Shown here: piece by piece, positions 18,990 through 29,136 of the stretch
Layout of the letters: each line of letters opens with the position of its first letter
Numbering within the stretch: the stretch's first letter is position 1
Origin: Planobacterium oryzisoli
GTDB taxonomy: Bacteria > Bacteroidota > Bacteroidia > Flavobacteriales > Weeksellaceae
Reading direction: 5' to 3'
Length of the DNA stretch: 64,000 bases
Assembly: GCF_015354315.1 (NCBI RefSeq)
Contig: NZ_JADKYY010000002.1
Location: 1-64,000, forward strand
Made by a program: the position numbers and the translations under genes
Notes under the pieces: model-generated
What the model was told of the DNA's origin: nothing
Database searches by the model: none
The model's input: the letters and a program-made list of their open reading frames with translations, nothing else

Positions 18990-19964
18990 ATGCTTTCAAA
19001 TTCGTACTCTAGAAGTGCAGCATTTCAGACGGTGGTTTTTTATAATGTCGAAAACCTTTTTTTGCCCGATTCATCGGAAAAAAGAACTAAGTCTCATTCA
19101 CACTCCGGTTTGAATAGGTGGAATAGAGCTCGCTACGAGAACAAATTATATAAACTGGCCAATGTTTTCCATCTGATAGAACAAAAGCATGAAGCTTTAC
19201 CAGTCCTTATTGGTTTTAGTGAAGTCCAAGGAAAATTGCCAGTACAAGACCTGCTTGCACATTCTGTTTTTAAAGGAGAATACGATGTGGTTCATTTTGA
19301 GAGCTTGGACGAAAGAGGAATGGATGTGGCTTTAGCTTTTCATACAAAAACTATTGAAGTAATAGAGTCTCAACCGTTAGTCTATTTTTTTGGCGATAAC
19401 TTCGAGGGGAACGGGCGTGCAGATACTACACGGGATGTTTTATGGGTTAAGATTAAGTGGCATTTTGAAACGGTGCATGTATTTGTAGTACATTTACCTT
19501 CTAAAAGGGAGAATGATATCAATAAGGCTAAGCGTGCACATATTCTTAATGAGCTCAAAGAAAGAATCCACCAGTTAAGTGGAAGTGACGAACGGGTTTT
19601 AGTTATGGGTGATTTTAATGAAAATCCACTCGATGACCTTATGACAGACTTTTTGCAAATGGGAGATGAGTCGATTTTGTTTAATCCATTTGGAGACGTT
19701 TTTAGAGCACAGAACTACTCTGTTTTTCATTACCGTCAAGGTCTGCTCTTTGATCAGATTCTTCTTTCACAGCATTTTCTCCAGCAGGATAAGGGTTCAT
19801 TACATCTTTTGCAGGCAGAAGTTTTCCGGCACCAGGAAATTGAAAATTGGGACAAGAGATTTAAAGGTCGGCCGTTTAGAACCTATGCCGGCACCAGATA
19901 TTTAGGAGGGTACAGCGACCATTACCCAGTATTAGTTAAATTAGGAATTAAAGATATACCATAA
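18990..19964 (+). CDS. Endonuclease/exonuclease/phosphatase family protein
   Basis: This 324-residue protein belongs to the Mg-dependent EEP fold. It has the first motif FYNVENLF (about 16-23), the glutamate in IGFSEVQGK (about 74-82), KRENDINKAKRAHIL near 171, the catalytic VMGDFNENPLDD (about 206-217) and the final YSDHYPVLVKL (about 308-318). Family members hydrolyse DNA, phosphoinositides or other phosphodiesters; the substrate here is unknown. No signal peptide is obvious. It abuts the Lrp-type regulator with no intervening base, so the two are co-transcribed. Confidence 0.87.
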   Translation: MLSNSYSRSAAFQTVVFYNVENLFLPDSSEKRTKSHSHSGLNRWNRARYENKLYKLANVFHLIEQKHEALPVLIGFSEVQGKLPVQDLLAHSVFKGEYDVVHFESLDERGMDVALAFHTKTIEVIESQPLVYFFGDNFEGNGRADTTRDVLWVKIKWHFETVHVFVVHLPSKRENDINKAKRAHILNELKERIHQLSGSDERVLVMGDFNENPLDDLMTDFLQMGDESILFNPFGDVFRAQNYSVFHYRQGLLFDQILLSQHFLQQDKGSLHLLQAEVFRHQEIENWDKRFKGRPFRTYAGTRYLGGYSDHYPVLVKLGIKDIP

Positions 19965-20435
19965 ATGAAAACCAGTTCTTCCCCCGACTATCAGCTTGAT
20001 GCAATAGACAGACAGATAATCCATCTGCTTATGGATAATGCCAAGACTTCCCTGGCACATATCTCTAAACAAATTGGAATTTCTACCACTGCTGTACACC
20101 AGCGTATCAAAAAGCTAGAACAAGCGGATGTAATAGAAAACTCTATATCCTTTCTTAATCCAAGGAGAATTGGCTATAAAGTAGTTTCATACATAGGAGT
20201 ATACTTGGAGAAACCAAGCCATTATCAAGAAGCTGTAAAATCGCTGAATGAAATCAATGAGGTGGTAGAGGCTCATTACACGACCGGTAATTATACTATA
20301 TTCTTAAAGGTCCTATGCCGGGATAACGACCACCTTATGGAGATTCTCGGTAAGATACAGAAGCTGGTCGGAGTGACGCGCACCGAAACATTTATCTCAT
20401 TGGAGCAAAGCATAAACAGACAATTAAAAGTTTAA
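19965..20435 (+). CDS. Lrp/AsnC family transcriptional regulator
   Basis: This 156-residue protein has an N-terminal winged helix-turn-helix (LDAIDRQIIHLLMDNAKTSLAHISKQIGISTTAVHQRIKKLE, about 11-52, written here only as the span) and a C-terminal RAM ligand-binding domain (VVSYIGVYLEKPSHY, VVEAHYTTGNYTIFLKV). Lrp-type proteins sense amino acids or related metabolites and often control adjacent genes. It abuts the upstream hydrolase gene, and its stop overlaps the deoC start (TAATG), placing it inside an operon rather than opposite one. Confidence 0.93.
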   Translation: MKTSSSPDYQLDAIDRQIIHLLMDNAKTSLAHISKQIGISTTAVHQRIKKLEQADVIENSISFLNPRRIGYKVVSYIGVYLEKPSHYQEAVKSLNEINEVVEAHYTTGNYTIFLKVLCRDNDHLMEILGKIQKLVGVTRTETFISLEQSINRQLKV

Positions 20436-21181
20436 TGATGAATTTAGCAGTCTATTTAGATTCAACCTATTTAAAAACCCCAGAGCAATCGGGTTTATCA
20501 CAACAGCAAACTATAGATAAGGTAGTTGCACTGTGCCATGAAGCGCAAGCCAATGGCATTTTTGCAGTAATGATTCGCCCTGAGTTCGTTTCTCTAGCAA
20601 AAGACGAATTACGTAGAGACTCATCTAACGTTAAAGTAGGAACGGTAATTGGTTTCCACGAGGGAACCTATACAACGGACCTTAAAATGGAGGAGGCTAC
20701 AAAGGCGCTTGATGCAGGTGCGGACGAGCTTGATTTTGTGCTTAATTACACTGCCTTTATTGAAGGGAATACCGAATTGGTTAAGAAGGAATTTCTGGAA
20801 GGAACAGGGTTGACTTTTGAAAAGGGTAAAGTTGTAAAATGGATTATAGAGACGGCAGCACTAACTAATGAACAGATTTCGGAGATTTCCACACTTCTTT
20901 ACCAATGGGCCAAAGAGAATTTTCCATTAGAATACCACAAAAGTATTTTTGTAAAAACCTCGACGGGGTTTTACCCTGCAGGCGAGGGAAAGCCTAATGG
21001 CGCTACAATTGAACATGTGGATATCATTAAGAAGCATTGTGGAACGCTTTCGGTAAAAGCAGCCGGTGGCGTTCGTAACGCTCAGGAGGCAAAAGAAATG
21101 ATTGCACATGGAGTAGGTAGGATTGGAACCTCCTCTGCAGTAGCCATTCTACAGGACGGTAAAGGAAGTGAAGCCTATTAG
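20435..21181 (+). CDS. deoC: Deoxyribose-phosphate aldolase
   Basis: DeoC splits 2-deoxyribose 5-phosphate into glyceraldehyde 3-phosphate and acetaldehyde in deoxynucleoside breakdown. The 248-residue TIM barrel starts LAVYLDSTYLK. It has the aspartate of the proton relay in ELDFVLNY near 98-105, the Schiff-base lysine in SIFVKTSTGFYPAGEGKPNG near 165-184, and the second lysine in LSVKAAGGVRNAQEA near 203-217. Two adjacent ATGs (20435 and 20438) are possible starts; the first overlaps the Lrp stop. It is followed 23 bases later by hemB. Confidence 0.95.
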   Translation: MMNLAVYLDSTYLKTPEQSGLSQQQTIDKVVALCHEAQANGIFAVMIRPEFVSLAKDELRRDSSNVKVGTVIGFHEGTYTTDLKMEEATKALDAGADELDFVLNYTAFIEGNTELVKKEFLEGTGLTFEKGKVVKWIIETAALTNEQISEISTLLYQWAKENFPLEYHKSIFVKTSTGFYPAGEGKPNGATIEHVDIIKKHCGTLSVKAAGGVRNAQEAKEMIAHGVGRIGTSSAVAILQDGKGSEAY

Positions 21182-21201
21182 AAAGCGTCGAAAATTAATA
21201 G

Positions 21202-22197
<996 letters not shown>

Positions 22198-22219
22198 GGT
22201 ATGATTATACAAAAATAAA

Positions 22220-23281
22220 ATGGTATTACGAGGAGAGAATTTAGTTAAAGAGTATGGCCCAAAGAAAGTAGTTAAAGGGGTTTCGGTAGAAGTTTCCCAA
22301 GGGGAAATTGTGGGTTTGCTCGGGCCCAATGGAGCAGGAAAAACTACTACATTCTATATGACGGTTGGACTTGTAAAACCTACCGAAGGCAAGATTTTTC
22401 TGGACAATAAGGATATTACCTCCGATGCCATGTACCGACGCGCACAGAAAGGTATAGGATACCTTGCCCAAGAAGCGTCCGTGTTTAGAAAACTATCTGT
22501 CGAACAGAATATAATGGGTGTTTTAGAACTTACCAAACTCGGCAAGAAACAGCAGCGTATCAAGTGTGATGAGCTAATTGAGGAATTTTCCCTTGAACAT
22601 GTACGTCATAATCGTGGCGACCTGCTCTCTGGTGGGGAGCGGCGCCGTACAGAAATTGCCCGCTGTCTGGCCACTAGCCCTAGTTTCATTCTATTAGATG
22701 AACCTTTTGCAGGGGTGGATCCAATTGCAGTGGAAGATATTCAGAAAATTGTACGAAGCCTGACGCAAAAAAACATTGGGATTCTAATCACCGACCACAA
22801 TGTCCAGCAAACTTTGGCCATTACCCACAAGACATATATTATGTTTGAGGGCCGAATTTTAAAGGAAGGTCTGCCTGCAGATCTTGCAAATGACCCACAG
22901 GTTCGCGAAGCATATTTGGGAGAGAATTTTGTTTATCAAAGTATAGATGACAAACCAAAGAAAAAAATTATGGGGTACCATATATGGGGAGGTAACTTTG
23001 ACTCCAGGGAGAAACTCCAGGCCTATGTAGATGAATATTTCCAAGGGGAAGATAACCTACGCATATTTCATGGTTTCGAGGACATGAGTTTTGCTTCCTT
23101 GGCCAACTCTGAGATTGATTACATTTTTAAGAGTGTGGTAGATAAATCCCAATTCAATTCTTTCGTATTTCAGAAGCTACACGGTTCACATGGAATAGAT
23201 CTTCAGGACTTTACTGCTAGGAGCATCGAATTACCCGATGAAGAACTAAGTTATATTACAATGCACACCTACGAAGGCTAA
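22220..23281 (+). CDS. lptB: LPS export ATPase LptB with a C-terminal extension
   Basis: LptB powers extraction of lipopolysaccharide from the inner membrane with LptF and LptG. Residues 1-238 are a normal LptB: Walker A GPNGAGKTTT at 35-44, signature LLSGGERRRTEIARCLA at 135-151, Walker B FILLDEPFAGVDP at 156-168, switch histidine in LITDHNVQ, and the typical end YLGENF near 232. Family members usually stop there at about 240 residues. This one continues to 353. Residues 253-353 form an extra globular-looking domain starting YHIWGGNFDSREKLQAYVDE, which loosely recalls Imm22-type immunity domains. LptB identity is firm; the extension's role is unknown. Confidence 0.92.
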   Translation: MVLRGENLVKEYGPKKVVKGVSVEVSQGEIVGLLGPNGAGKTTTFYMTVGLVKPTEGKIFLDNKDITSDAMYRRAQKGIGYLAQEASVFRKLSVEQNIMGVLELTKLGKKQQRIKCDELIEEFSLEHVRHNRGDLLSGGERRRTEIARCLATSPSFILLDEPFAGVDPIAVEDIQKIVRSLTQKNIGILITDHNVQQTLAITHKTYIMFEGRILKEGLPADLANDPQVREAYLGENFVYQSIDDKPKKKIMGYHIWGGNFDSREKLQAYVDEYFQGEDNLRIFHGFEDMSFASLANSEIDYIFKSVVDKSQFNSFVFQKLHGSHGIDLQDFTARSIELPDEELSYITMHTYEG

Positions 23282-23311
23282 ATAGCATTGTTTTTGCTTA
23301 GTGGTAATGCT

Positions 23312-25117
23312 ATGACCAAACGTTTCAAAAGAACCCTCACAATTTTAGGGATCTATCGGCAGATACTTCCCTTTATAAAGCCTTATAGGCTAATGATATG
23401 GGGAACTTTAGTTCTGACTTTTTTGGGTGCATTGGCCGCGCAGGTAAATCCATTAGTATTAAAATACACCGTAGACGAAGTAGAGAAGCTTATCCGACTT
23501 CCTGATCCAATGAATCAGGGAATACATGTGTTGGTGGTAATCTCGGTAATACTTCTGGTTAAGGAACTCGCAAATATCTTTATAAACTTCGGTCAGAAAT
23601 TTTACGGTGAGAAAATTCGTATCAATACAAGTTCCGTCCTTGCACAAAAAGCAATTGATCAGATTCTAACTTATCAAGTTTCCTATTTCACGGATGAAAA
23701 CCATCAGAGTGGAAAGCTCCAGACCCGCATTGACCGAGGGATTGAAAGCCTCACTAGGTTGGTTCAAAATTTCTTCATAGATATTCTCCCGCTGTTTGCC
23801 AATGCTGCCATTGCACTGGTAGTCATGTATATGCAAAATGTATATGTAGGAATTGTTTCCACTGTAGTGGTTCCCGTGTATTTCTATGTAAGTTCCTTAC
23901 AGGCGAAAAAATTAAGTGGAGTTAGAAGAAATTTGCGTAATCAGCGGGAAAAGAAAACATCCGGCCTCTTGAATCTGATTAATTCTATCATGGTCATTAA
24001 GAGTTTTGTACGCGAAAAGTTTGAAGGTACCAAGCAATATAATCTGCAAATGGACCTTATGGAAAGTCAGCTCTATACCAGAAGGACGAATTTTATCTAT
24101 GATGGGTTAAAAACATTCATCGAGCAGTTTGGTGTAGTACTGGTGATCATTCTTACAGTATACTTGGTTTTAGACCAGCAAATGACTATAGGCGCTATTA
24201 TGCTGCATATCATGCTTTTTGCAAATGTATCGGCGCCTATAAGGCAATTACATCGTATTTACGACGATATGAACGACGCAATTATTTACGCTGAAGGCTA
24301 TTTTGACATTCTTAATGCGAAGGAGCAAGTGGAACCTAGTGGAGCCATAACTAAAGAAATTGAAGGGACATTTCAACTTTCTGATGTGAGCTTTTCTTAT
24401 CCGGGAGGATCTCCGGCACTTGATAATGTGAATATGCGCATTGAGCAGGGAAAAACCACCGCCTTGGTGGGCCTAAGCGGGGCGGGGAAAAGTACCATAG
24501 TAAATTTACTATCAAAATTTTATGTTCCTACAGAGGGAAGTATTACCCTGGACGGAATAAACCTCCAGGACTATGAAAACCAAGCGCTACGAAAAGATAT
24601 CGGTTTAGTACTGCAAAAGAACCATATATTTCAAGGTAGTATAGAGGATAATATTCGGTATGGCGACATGAATGCCACGTTTGAATCCGTGGTTGATGCT
24701 GCTAAAAAAGCGTATCTTCATGATCAGATTGAGGCACTCCCACTGCAGTATAAACACGATGCAACACAACTCTCTGGAGGTCAGCAACAGCGGATAGCTA
24801 TTGCCAGGCTTTTCTTAAAAGATCCACCTGTTATATTTTTAGATGAGCCTACAGCAAGTCTAGATGCAATAGCTACAGAACAAATTAAGAATTCGTTAGA
24901 CGCAATAAAGCGCGGCAGAACAGTTGTCATAATATCGCATTCCCTCTCGCAGATACTAGATGCGGACATTATTTTTGTAATGGAAAAAGGTAAAATGGTC
25001 GAAAAAGGAACCCACGATGAGCTTATTGCACGAGATGGAACTTATAAAAAAATCTTTGATGCCTCGGCCAGAAGTCTTAATTTAGAAAAATTAGTTAGTA
25101 CCTATAAAGAAATTTAA
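23312..25117 (+). CDS. ABC transporter, fused membrane and ATPase domains
   Basis: This is a type IV half-transporter of 601 residues. It has six transmembrane helices over about 1-310, then an ATPase domain with Walker A GLSGAGKST near 390, signature QLSGGQQQRIAIARLF near 492, Walker B VIFLDEPTASLD near 513 and the H-loop HSLSQ. It resembles lipid and multidrug exporters such as MsbA or BmrA. The frame is open to TTG at 23288, but I use the ATG at 23312 (MTKRFKRTL), whose start gives a normal amphipathic N-terminus. It follows lptB by 30 bases, and its stop overlaps the next gene, so a role in envelope lipid traffic is plausible but not shown. Confidence 0.9.
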   Translation: MTKRFKRTLTILGIYRQILPFIKPYRLMIWGTLVLTFLGALAAQVNPLVLKYTVDEVEKLIRLPDPMNQGIHVLVVISVILLVKELANIFINFGQKFYGEKIRINTSSVLAQKAIDQILTYQVSYFTDENHQSGKLQTRIDRGIESLTRLVQNFFIDILPLFANAAIALVVMYMQNVYVGIVSTVVVPVYFYVSSLQAKKLSGVRRNLRNQREKKTSGLLNLINSIMVIKSFVREKFEGTKQYNLQMDLMESQLYTRRTNFIYDGLKTFIEQFGVVLVIILTVYLVLDQQMTIGAIMLHIMLFANVSAPIRQLHRIYDDMNDAIIYAEGYFDILNAKEQVEPSGAITKEIEGTFQLSDVSFSYPGGSPALDNVNMRIEQGKTTALVGLSGAGKSTIVNLLSKFYVPTEGSITLDGINLQDYENQALRKDIGLVLQKNHIFQGSIEDNIRYGDMNATFESVVDAAKKAYLHDQIEALPLQYKHDATQLSGGQQQRIAIARLFLKDPPVIFLDEPTASLDAIATEQIKNSLDAIKRGRTVVIISHSLSQILDADIIFVMEKGKMVEKGTHDELIARDGTYKKIFDASARSLNLEKLVSTYKEI

Positions 25118-25707
25118 TGAAACAAATACTCAAGCATTTACTACCCATTACTCTAGCAGGTAGCATATTAGTTTCCTGTAATCAGGTCGAACAAAGCGTC
25201 CAGGAAGTTGTAGAAAGCACAAAAAGTACTGTACAGCAAAAAGTTAATGATCAAATTGGTAAAACTATTGAAGGCCAGATATCTAATATCTTATCGGCTA
25301 AGGATGCCTCGCTATCCGAACTATATCCTCAATTAACTACGCCCGAGTATCAAGACGTAATGGGGAAGCATATCGCACTGCCGACAGGAAAATCATATTA
25401 TTATTTCAATTATCCTTCCTCTGACCACATGGAATTATTAAATGTGTTAAGCGAGGGAAGAGAGCAAAATAAGGCTGTAGTGAAAAAACTTGAGGGCAGC
25501 TCCGTTCTTTCACAACTTGAAGTTTTAGGTAAGTGGATTCCGGGGAATTACATTGACGTTGATAGCTTGAAACAAAGGGTTCAGCAAGGAAGGTTGGATT
25601 TCTATCAAGTAAAAACAACGGGAAGCAATAGTACACTCATTTTTGATAAGCAGAGCAAATCTGTACTACATATCGTAAATGCAGCATCAACTTCTAGAGT
25701 CCAATAA
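25117..25707 (+). CDS. Putative lipoprotein of unknown function
   Basis: This 196-residue protein has a lipoprotein signal peptide ending in the lipobox LVSC (Cys at 21). A long polar helix follows (about 24-62, EQSVQEVVESTKSTVQQKVNDQ), which could be a coiled coil. The C-terminal part, about 75-190, is mixed alpha/beta. No family is recognised. The start overlaps the stop of the ABC exporter gene (TAATG), so it may be an envelope partner of that exporter; this is inference from position only. Confidence 0.7.
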   Translation: MKQILKHLLPITLAGSILVSCNQVEQSVQEVVESTKSTVQQKVNDQIGKTIEGQISNILSAKDASLSELYPQLTTPEYQDVMGKHIALPTGKSYYYFNYPSSDHMELLNVLSEGREQNKAVVKKLEGSSVLSQLEVLGKWIPGNYIDVDSLKQRVQQGRLDFYQVKTTGSNSTLIFDKQSKSVLHIVNAASTSRVQ

Positions 25708-25713
25708 CCTTAT

Positions 25714-26283
25714 ATGAAAATTTATACAAAAACCGGTGATCAAGGCCAAACTGGGCTGTACGGCGGAGAGAGAGTCTCTAAAGCGGATTTACGTGTGGAG
25801 GTGTATGGCACCGTCGATGAGTTAAACGCGCAGGTTGCAGTAGCATTATGTGAAGAGCTGGAGCAAGAAAAAATAATGCAGTTAAGCACCATACAGTTCA
25901 ATCTATTTACGTTGGGCTCTGAAGTAGCAACACCTACAGACAAACTTTATCTAGCAAGCGGTAAACCTCGACTTTCTCTGGTTATCCAGCAGCAGGATAT
26001 TGAGCAGTTGGAACAGTGGATGGATCAAATGGAAGAATTCCTGGATCCCCTTAAATATTTTATTCTTCCGGGAGGTGGTCGAGCTTCTTCCTTATTGCAT
26101 GTATGTCGAACGGTGACGCGCAGAGCAGAGCGTCATCTGGTAGCATTGGCCCAGAACGAACAGGTGCGCGCAGAGCTTTTGGTTTATTTAAACCGCTTGT
26201 CCGATTATTTCTTTGTGCTATCCCGTTATGTAGCTAAAACACAGGGGAAACAAGAGGCCGTTTGGAACCCTAATAGCAGATAG
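25714..26283 (+). CDS. Cob(I)yrinic acid a,c-diamide adenosyltransferase, PduO type
   Basis: PduO-type adenosyltransferases attach the adenosyl group from ATP to cob(I)alamin. The 189-residue protein begins MKIYTKTGDQGQTGLYGGERV, with the ATP-binding TKTGDxGxTxLxGG motif, followed by YGTVDELNAQ (about 30-39). The second motif, LPGGGRASSLLHVCRTVTRRAER near 115-137, carries the conserved arginines. The last motif LNRLSDYFFVLSRYV is near 164-178. It is followed directly by the thiamine pyrophosphokinase gene with no gap, suggesting co-transcription. Confidence 0.93.
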   Translation: MKIYTKTGDQGQTGLYGGERVSKADLRVEVYGTVDELNAQVAVALCEELEQEKIMQLSTIQFNLFTLGSEVATPTDKLYLASGKPRLSLVIQQQDIEQLEQWMDQMEEFLDPLKYFILPGGGRASSLLHVCRTVTRRAERHLVALAQNEQVRAELLVYLNRLSDYFFVLSRYVAKTQGKQEAVWNPNSR

Positions 26284-26934
26284 ATGAACAGCGAAGTCAA
26301 CGCTCTGCTTTTTATAAATGGTACTGCACCAGGTGAGCTCCCCAAACTAGAGGGCTATAATATTGTGGCTTGTACAGACGGCGCATTCCATTATGTGAAG
26401 GATTTAGGTTTGGATCCCAACAGACTAACGTTTATATCTGGGGATTTTGATTCCCACACTCCAGACGACTCCATACTTTATAGCGAAAAATACATACCTA
26501 CTCCCGATCAGAACTTCACCGATTTTTATAAAGCTCTTGAAATCCTTCATCTTCAAGGTGCTACCCATGTGGATGTATATGGGGGGAGTGGAGGGGAGAT
26601 GGACCATTTTCTTGGAAACATCCATGTTGCACATCAGTTTAAGCACCGCCTAGAACTAGTTTTCTACGATAAGTTTGCAAAATATTTCTTTCTGCCCAAT
26701 TCTTCTGTTATCATAACTACGCCCGGACAGCTGGTATCGTTGTATCCCTACCCCATCGCAAGGCAGGTCATTACTAAGGGTCTTAAATGGAGTTTAAAAG
26801 GAGACACACTTGATATAACACGTCGGATAGGTACCAGAAATGTAGCGGTAGCTGATGAGATTGAAATTAGCTACTCGGAAGGGGATCTACTACTCTTTAT
26901 AGGTCGATTGGATCAGAGTAATGATAGTCTTTAA
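26284..26934 (+). CDS. thiN: Thiamine pyrophosphokinase
   Basis: This enzyme makes thiamine diphosphate from thiamine and ATP. The 216-residue protein carries the aspartate-rich catalytic motifs CTDGAFHYVKDLGL (about 31-44), FISGDFDSH (about 54-62) and the downstream DQNFTDFYKALE (about 78-89) followed by YGGSGGEMDHFLGNIH. The C-terminal beta-sandwich half binds thiamine at the dimer interface. It is the last gene of the series running from 18990, and its start abuts the adenosyltransferase stop. Confidence 0.9.
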   Translation: MNSEVNALLFINGTAPGELPKLEGYNIVACTDGAFHYVKDLGLDPNRLTFISGDFDSHTPDDSILYSEKYIPTPDQNFTDFYKALEILHLQGATHVDVYGGSGGEMDHFLGNIHVAHQFKHRLELVFYDKFAKYFFLPNSSVIITTPGQLVSLYPYPIARQVITKGLKWSLKGDTLDITRRIGTRNVAVADEIEISYSEGDLLLFIGRLDQSNDSL

Positions 26935-27004
26935 TGATTTGTACTGCAATAGTCATTCTTTTTTTGCAATTTTGCAGTCACCAATTTAAGACCCCACTTT
27001 GTAA

Positions 27005-28396
27005 ATGAAAATAAAGTACTCAGAACTTATTGACCAGACACTCTATTTTCCTACTGAGGAATTTAATGTATCTGAAAATAGCCTTTTATTTCACGACATT
27101 CCTTTAATGGAGGTCATTGAAAAATTTGGAACACCCTTAAAAATAAGTTACCTGCCAAAGATTTCCCACAATATTCAGAGGGCAAAAGGTTGGTTTAGAG
27201 AAGCATTCGAAAAGCACGAGTACAACGGGTCATACCGTTACTGTTACTGTACGAAGTCCAGTCATTTTAACTTTGTATTGGAAGAGGCACTGAAAAACGA
27301 TATTTCAATTGAAACTTCATCTGCCTATGATATGGACATTGTCAAGGCGTTGTATGATAAAGGAAAAACCGATAAGACTATCGAGGTAATTTGTAACGGA
27401 TTTAAAACCGATGACTATTTACAAAAGATCTCAGAGATGATTAATAAGGGGTTTTCAAATATTACCCCTATTTTAGATAATTATCGGGAGCTGGATAAGC
27501 TGACTGAAAGTATAGATTCCACATTTAATATAGGTATTCGGATCGCTTCTGAGGAAGAACCAAAATTTGAGTTTTATACCTCAAGGTTGGGAATTGGTTA
27601 TAAAGACATTATTCCATACTATTCGCAAAAGATTGCAGAACATCCGAATGCACGGTTAAAAATGCTTCATTTCTTTATCAATACGGGTATAAAGGATACG
27701 GCATACTATTGGAATGAGCTCTATAAATGTTTACGTGTATATGCGCGGTTGAAGAAGATCGCACCGGAGGTTGATTCATTAAATATTGGAGGAGGTTTTC
27801 CAATTAAAACTTCTCTTAATTTTGACTACGACTACCAATACATGGTGGAGGAAATTGTTTCTCAGATCAAGAAATTTTGTGAAGAGGAAGGGGTTGACGA
27901 GCCAAATATTTACACCGAGTTCGGTAGTTTTACCGTAGGGGAGAGTGGAGCCAACGTATATAAAGTGATTTCTCAAAAACGGCAGAATGATAGGGAAAAA
28001 TGGAATATGATCGATTCTTCCTTTATGACGACTTTGCCTGATACATGGGCTATTTCTCGACACTTTATAATGCTTCCCATAAACCGTTGGGATGATACCT
28101 ACGAACGTGTATTTCTAGGAGGACTAACTTGCGATTCTGATGATTATTACAATTCCGAACAGCACACCAATGCTATTTATTTACCGGTTTTCAGTGATAC
28201 AAAGCCACTTTATATTGGTTTCTTCCATACCGGCGCCTATCAAGAGACTATAAGCGGATACGGTGGTGTACACCACTGTCTTATGCCTCAGCCGAGACAT
28301 ATTTTGATAGACAAAGACGAAAATGGCGAATTTCATTATGAAATCTTTAGAGAGCAGCAAGAGCCCGAGGACATACTGAAACTACTTGGTTATTAG
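27005..28396 (+). CDS. speA: Arginine decarboxylase (fold III, short flavobacterial type)
   Basis: This PLP enzyme of the alanine-racemase/ornithine-decarboxylase fold converts arginine to agmatine. It has 463 residues, much shorter than E. coli SpeA (about 650). The lysine expected to hold PLP is in YRYCYCTKSSHFNFVLEEAL near 78-97. The glycine-rich phosphate loop is NIGGGFPI near 260. The C-terminal dimer-interface substrate motif is FFHTGAYQETISGYGG near 402-417. Arginine rather than another substrate is inferred from the family and from the agmatinase gene 740 bases downstream, which would complete a route to putrescine. It converges on a HAD phosphatase gene. Confidence 0.87.
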   Translation: MKIKYSELIDQTLYFPTEEFNVSENSLLFHDIPLMEVIEKFGTPLKISYLPKISHNIQRAKGWFREAFEKHEYNGSYRYCYCTKSSHFNFVLEEALKNDISIETSSAYDMDIVKALYDKGKTDKTIEVICNGFKTDDYLQKISEMINKGFSNITPILDNYRELDKLTESIDSTFNIGIRIASEEEPKFEFYTSRLGIGYKDIIPYYSQKIAEHPNARLKMLHFFINTGIKDTAYYWNELYKCLRVYARLKKIAPEVDSLNIGGGFPIKTSLNFDYDYQYMVEEIVSQIKKFCEEEGVDEPNIYTEFGSFTVGESGANVYKVISQKRQNDREKWNMIDSSFMTTLPDTWAISRHFIMLPINRWDDTYERVFLGGLTCDSDDYYNSEQHTNAIYLPVFSDTKPLYIGFFHTGAYQETISGYGGVHHCLMPQPRHILIDKDENGEFHYEIFREQQEPEDILKLLGY

Positions 28397-28406
28397 AACT
28401 GTTTTT

Positions 28407-29069
28407 TCATTTCATTAAGCGATTAATTCTATCGGGGGTTAGCTCCAACAACTGATCTACTAATACATCGGCTTGAGAATAATCTTGTCCCACCGAATTA
28501 GGGCTCTTAAATGCAGCACAGAAAATCCCTGCGCGTTTTGCAGCAATGATGCCATTGGTTGAGTCTTCAATTACCATGCAGTTCTGTGTGCTTTGCTCAA
28601 GTGATTCAGCTGCTAAAAGAAAGATTTCAGGATGGGGCTTGGATTCCTTTAGATCAGCCCCACTTATAGTAGACTTGAAATAATCTTGCAGGTTAAATTT
28701 ATCCAGAACCCATTGTATAGTGTTCCTGTGCGCAGAGGAAGCCACCGCCATTCTGATTCCCTGCGAACGGTAAAGTTCAACTAACGAGTCAACTCCCTCT
28801 AAAAGTCCAAAATCACTGTCCGTATCAAAATAATGCTTGAAATATTTACGTTTTATAGACGCTAGATCTTTCCAATGAAGGTCAAGTCCAAACAGATCAA
28901 TAATACGCTGACAAACCTTTTGGGTAGAATTACCTGTAAAGGTTTCGTACAGGGAATCATTTACCTCTATGCCTAAATCTTTAAAGAGATGGAAGTAGGC
29001 TTTGCGGTGCAAGGGTTCTGTATCTACGATTACACCATCCATGTCGAATAGTACGGCTTTTAAAGGCAT
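28407..29069 (-). CDS. HAD-family phosphatase/phosphoglucomutase-like hydrolase
   Basis: This 220-residue protein is a subclass I HAD hydrolase. Motif I is LFDMDGVIVDTEPLH (about 7-21), with the nucleophile and acid aspartates and the ExxH-type cap start. Motif II is MAVASSAHRNTI near 112. The motif III lysine is in KESKPHPEIFLLAAESL near 145, and motif IV is CMVIEDSTNGIIAAKRAG near 167. It resembles beta-phosphoglucomutase and phosphatases such as YniC. The substrate is not known. It sits opposite to and between speA and speB, so no operon link is implied. Confidence 0.88.
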   Translation of the reverse strand: MPLKAVLFDMDGVIVDTEPLHRKAYFHLFKDLGIEVNDSLYETFTGNSTQKVCQRIIDLFGLDLHWKDLASIKRKYFKHYFDTDSDFGLLEGVDSLVELYRSQGIRMAVASSAHRNTIQWVLDKFNLQDYFKSTISGADLKESKPHPEIFLLAAESLEQSTQNCMVIEDSTNGIIAAKRAGIFCAAFKSPNSVGQDYSQADVLVDQLLELTPDRINRLMK

Positions 29070-29102
29070 AGGTTTTTGTCAAAAATAAGGATTTTAAATT
29101 CT

Positions 29103-29110
29103 TATCTTTG
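29103..29110 (+). promoter_or_regulatory. -7 box of the agmatinase promoter
   Basis: TATCTTTG matches TAnnTTTG and lies 27 bases before the ATG at 29137. No -33 TTG is found at the usual spacing. Confidence 0.5.
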
Positions 29111-29136
29111 CTAATAGAAAAATTAAAACGCTCTAT

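Noticed and set aside
19965-20435. Lrp-type protein as a divergent local regulator
   Set aside because: It is embedded in a same-strand operon between the EEP hydrolase and deoC, without a divergent target or a visible operator.
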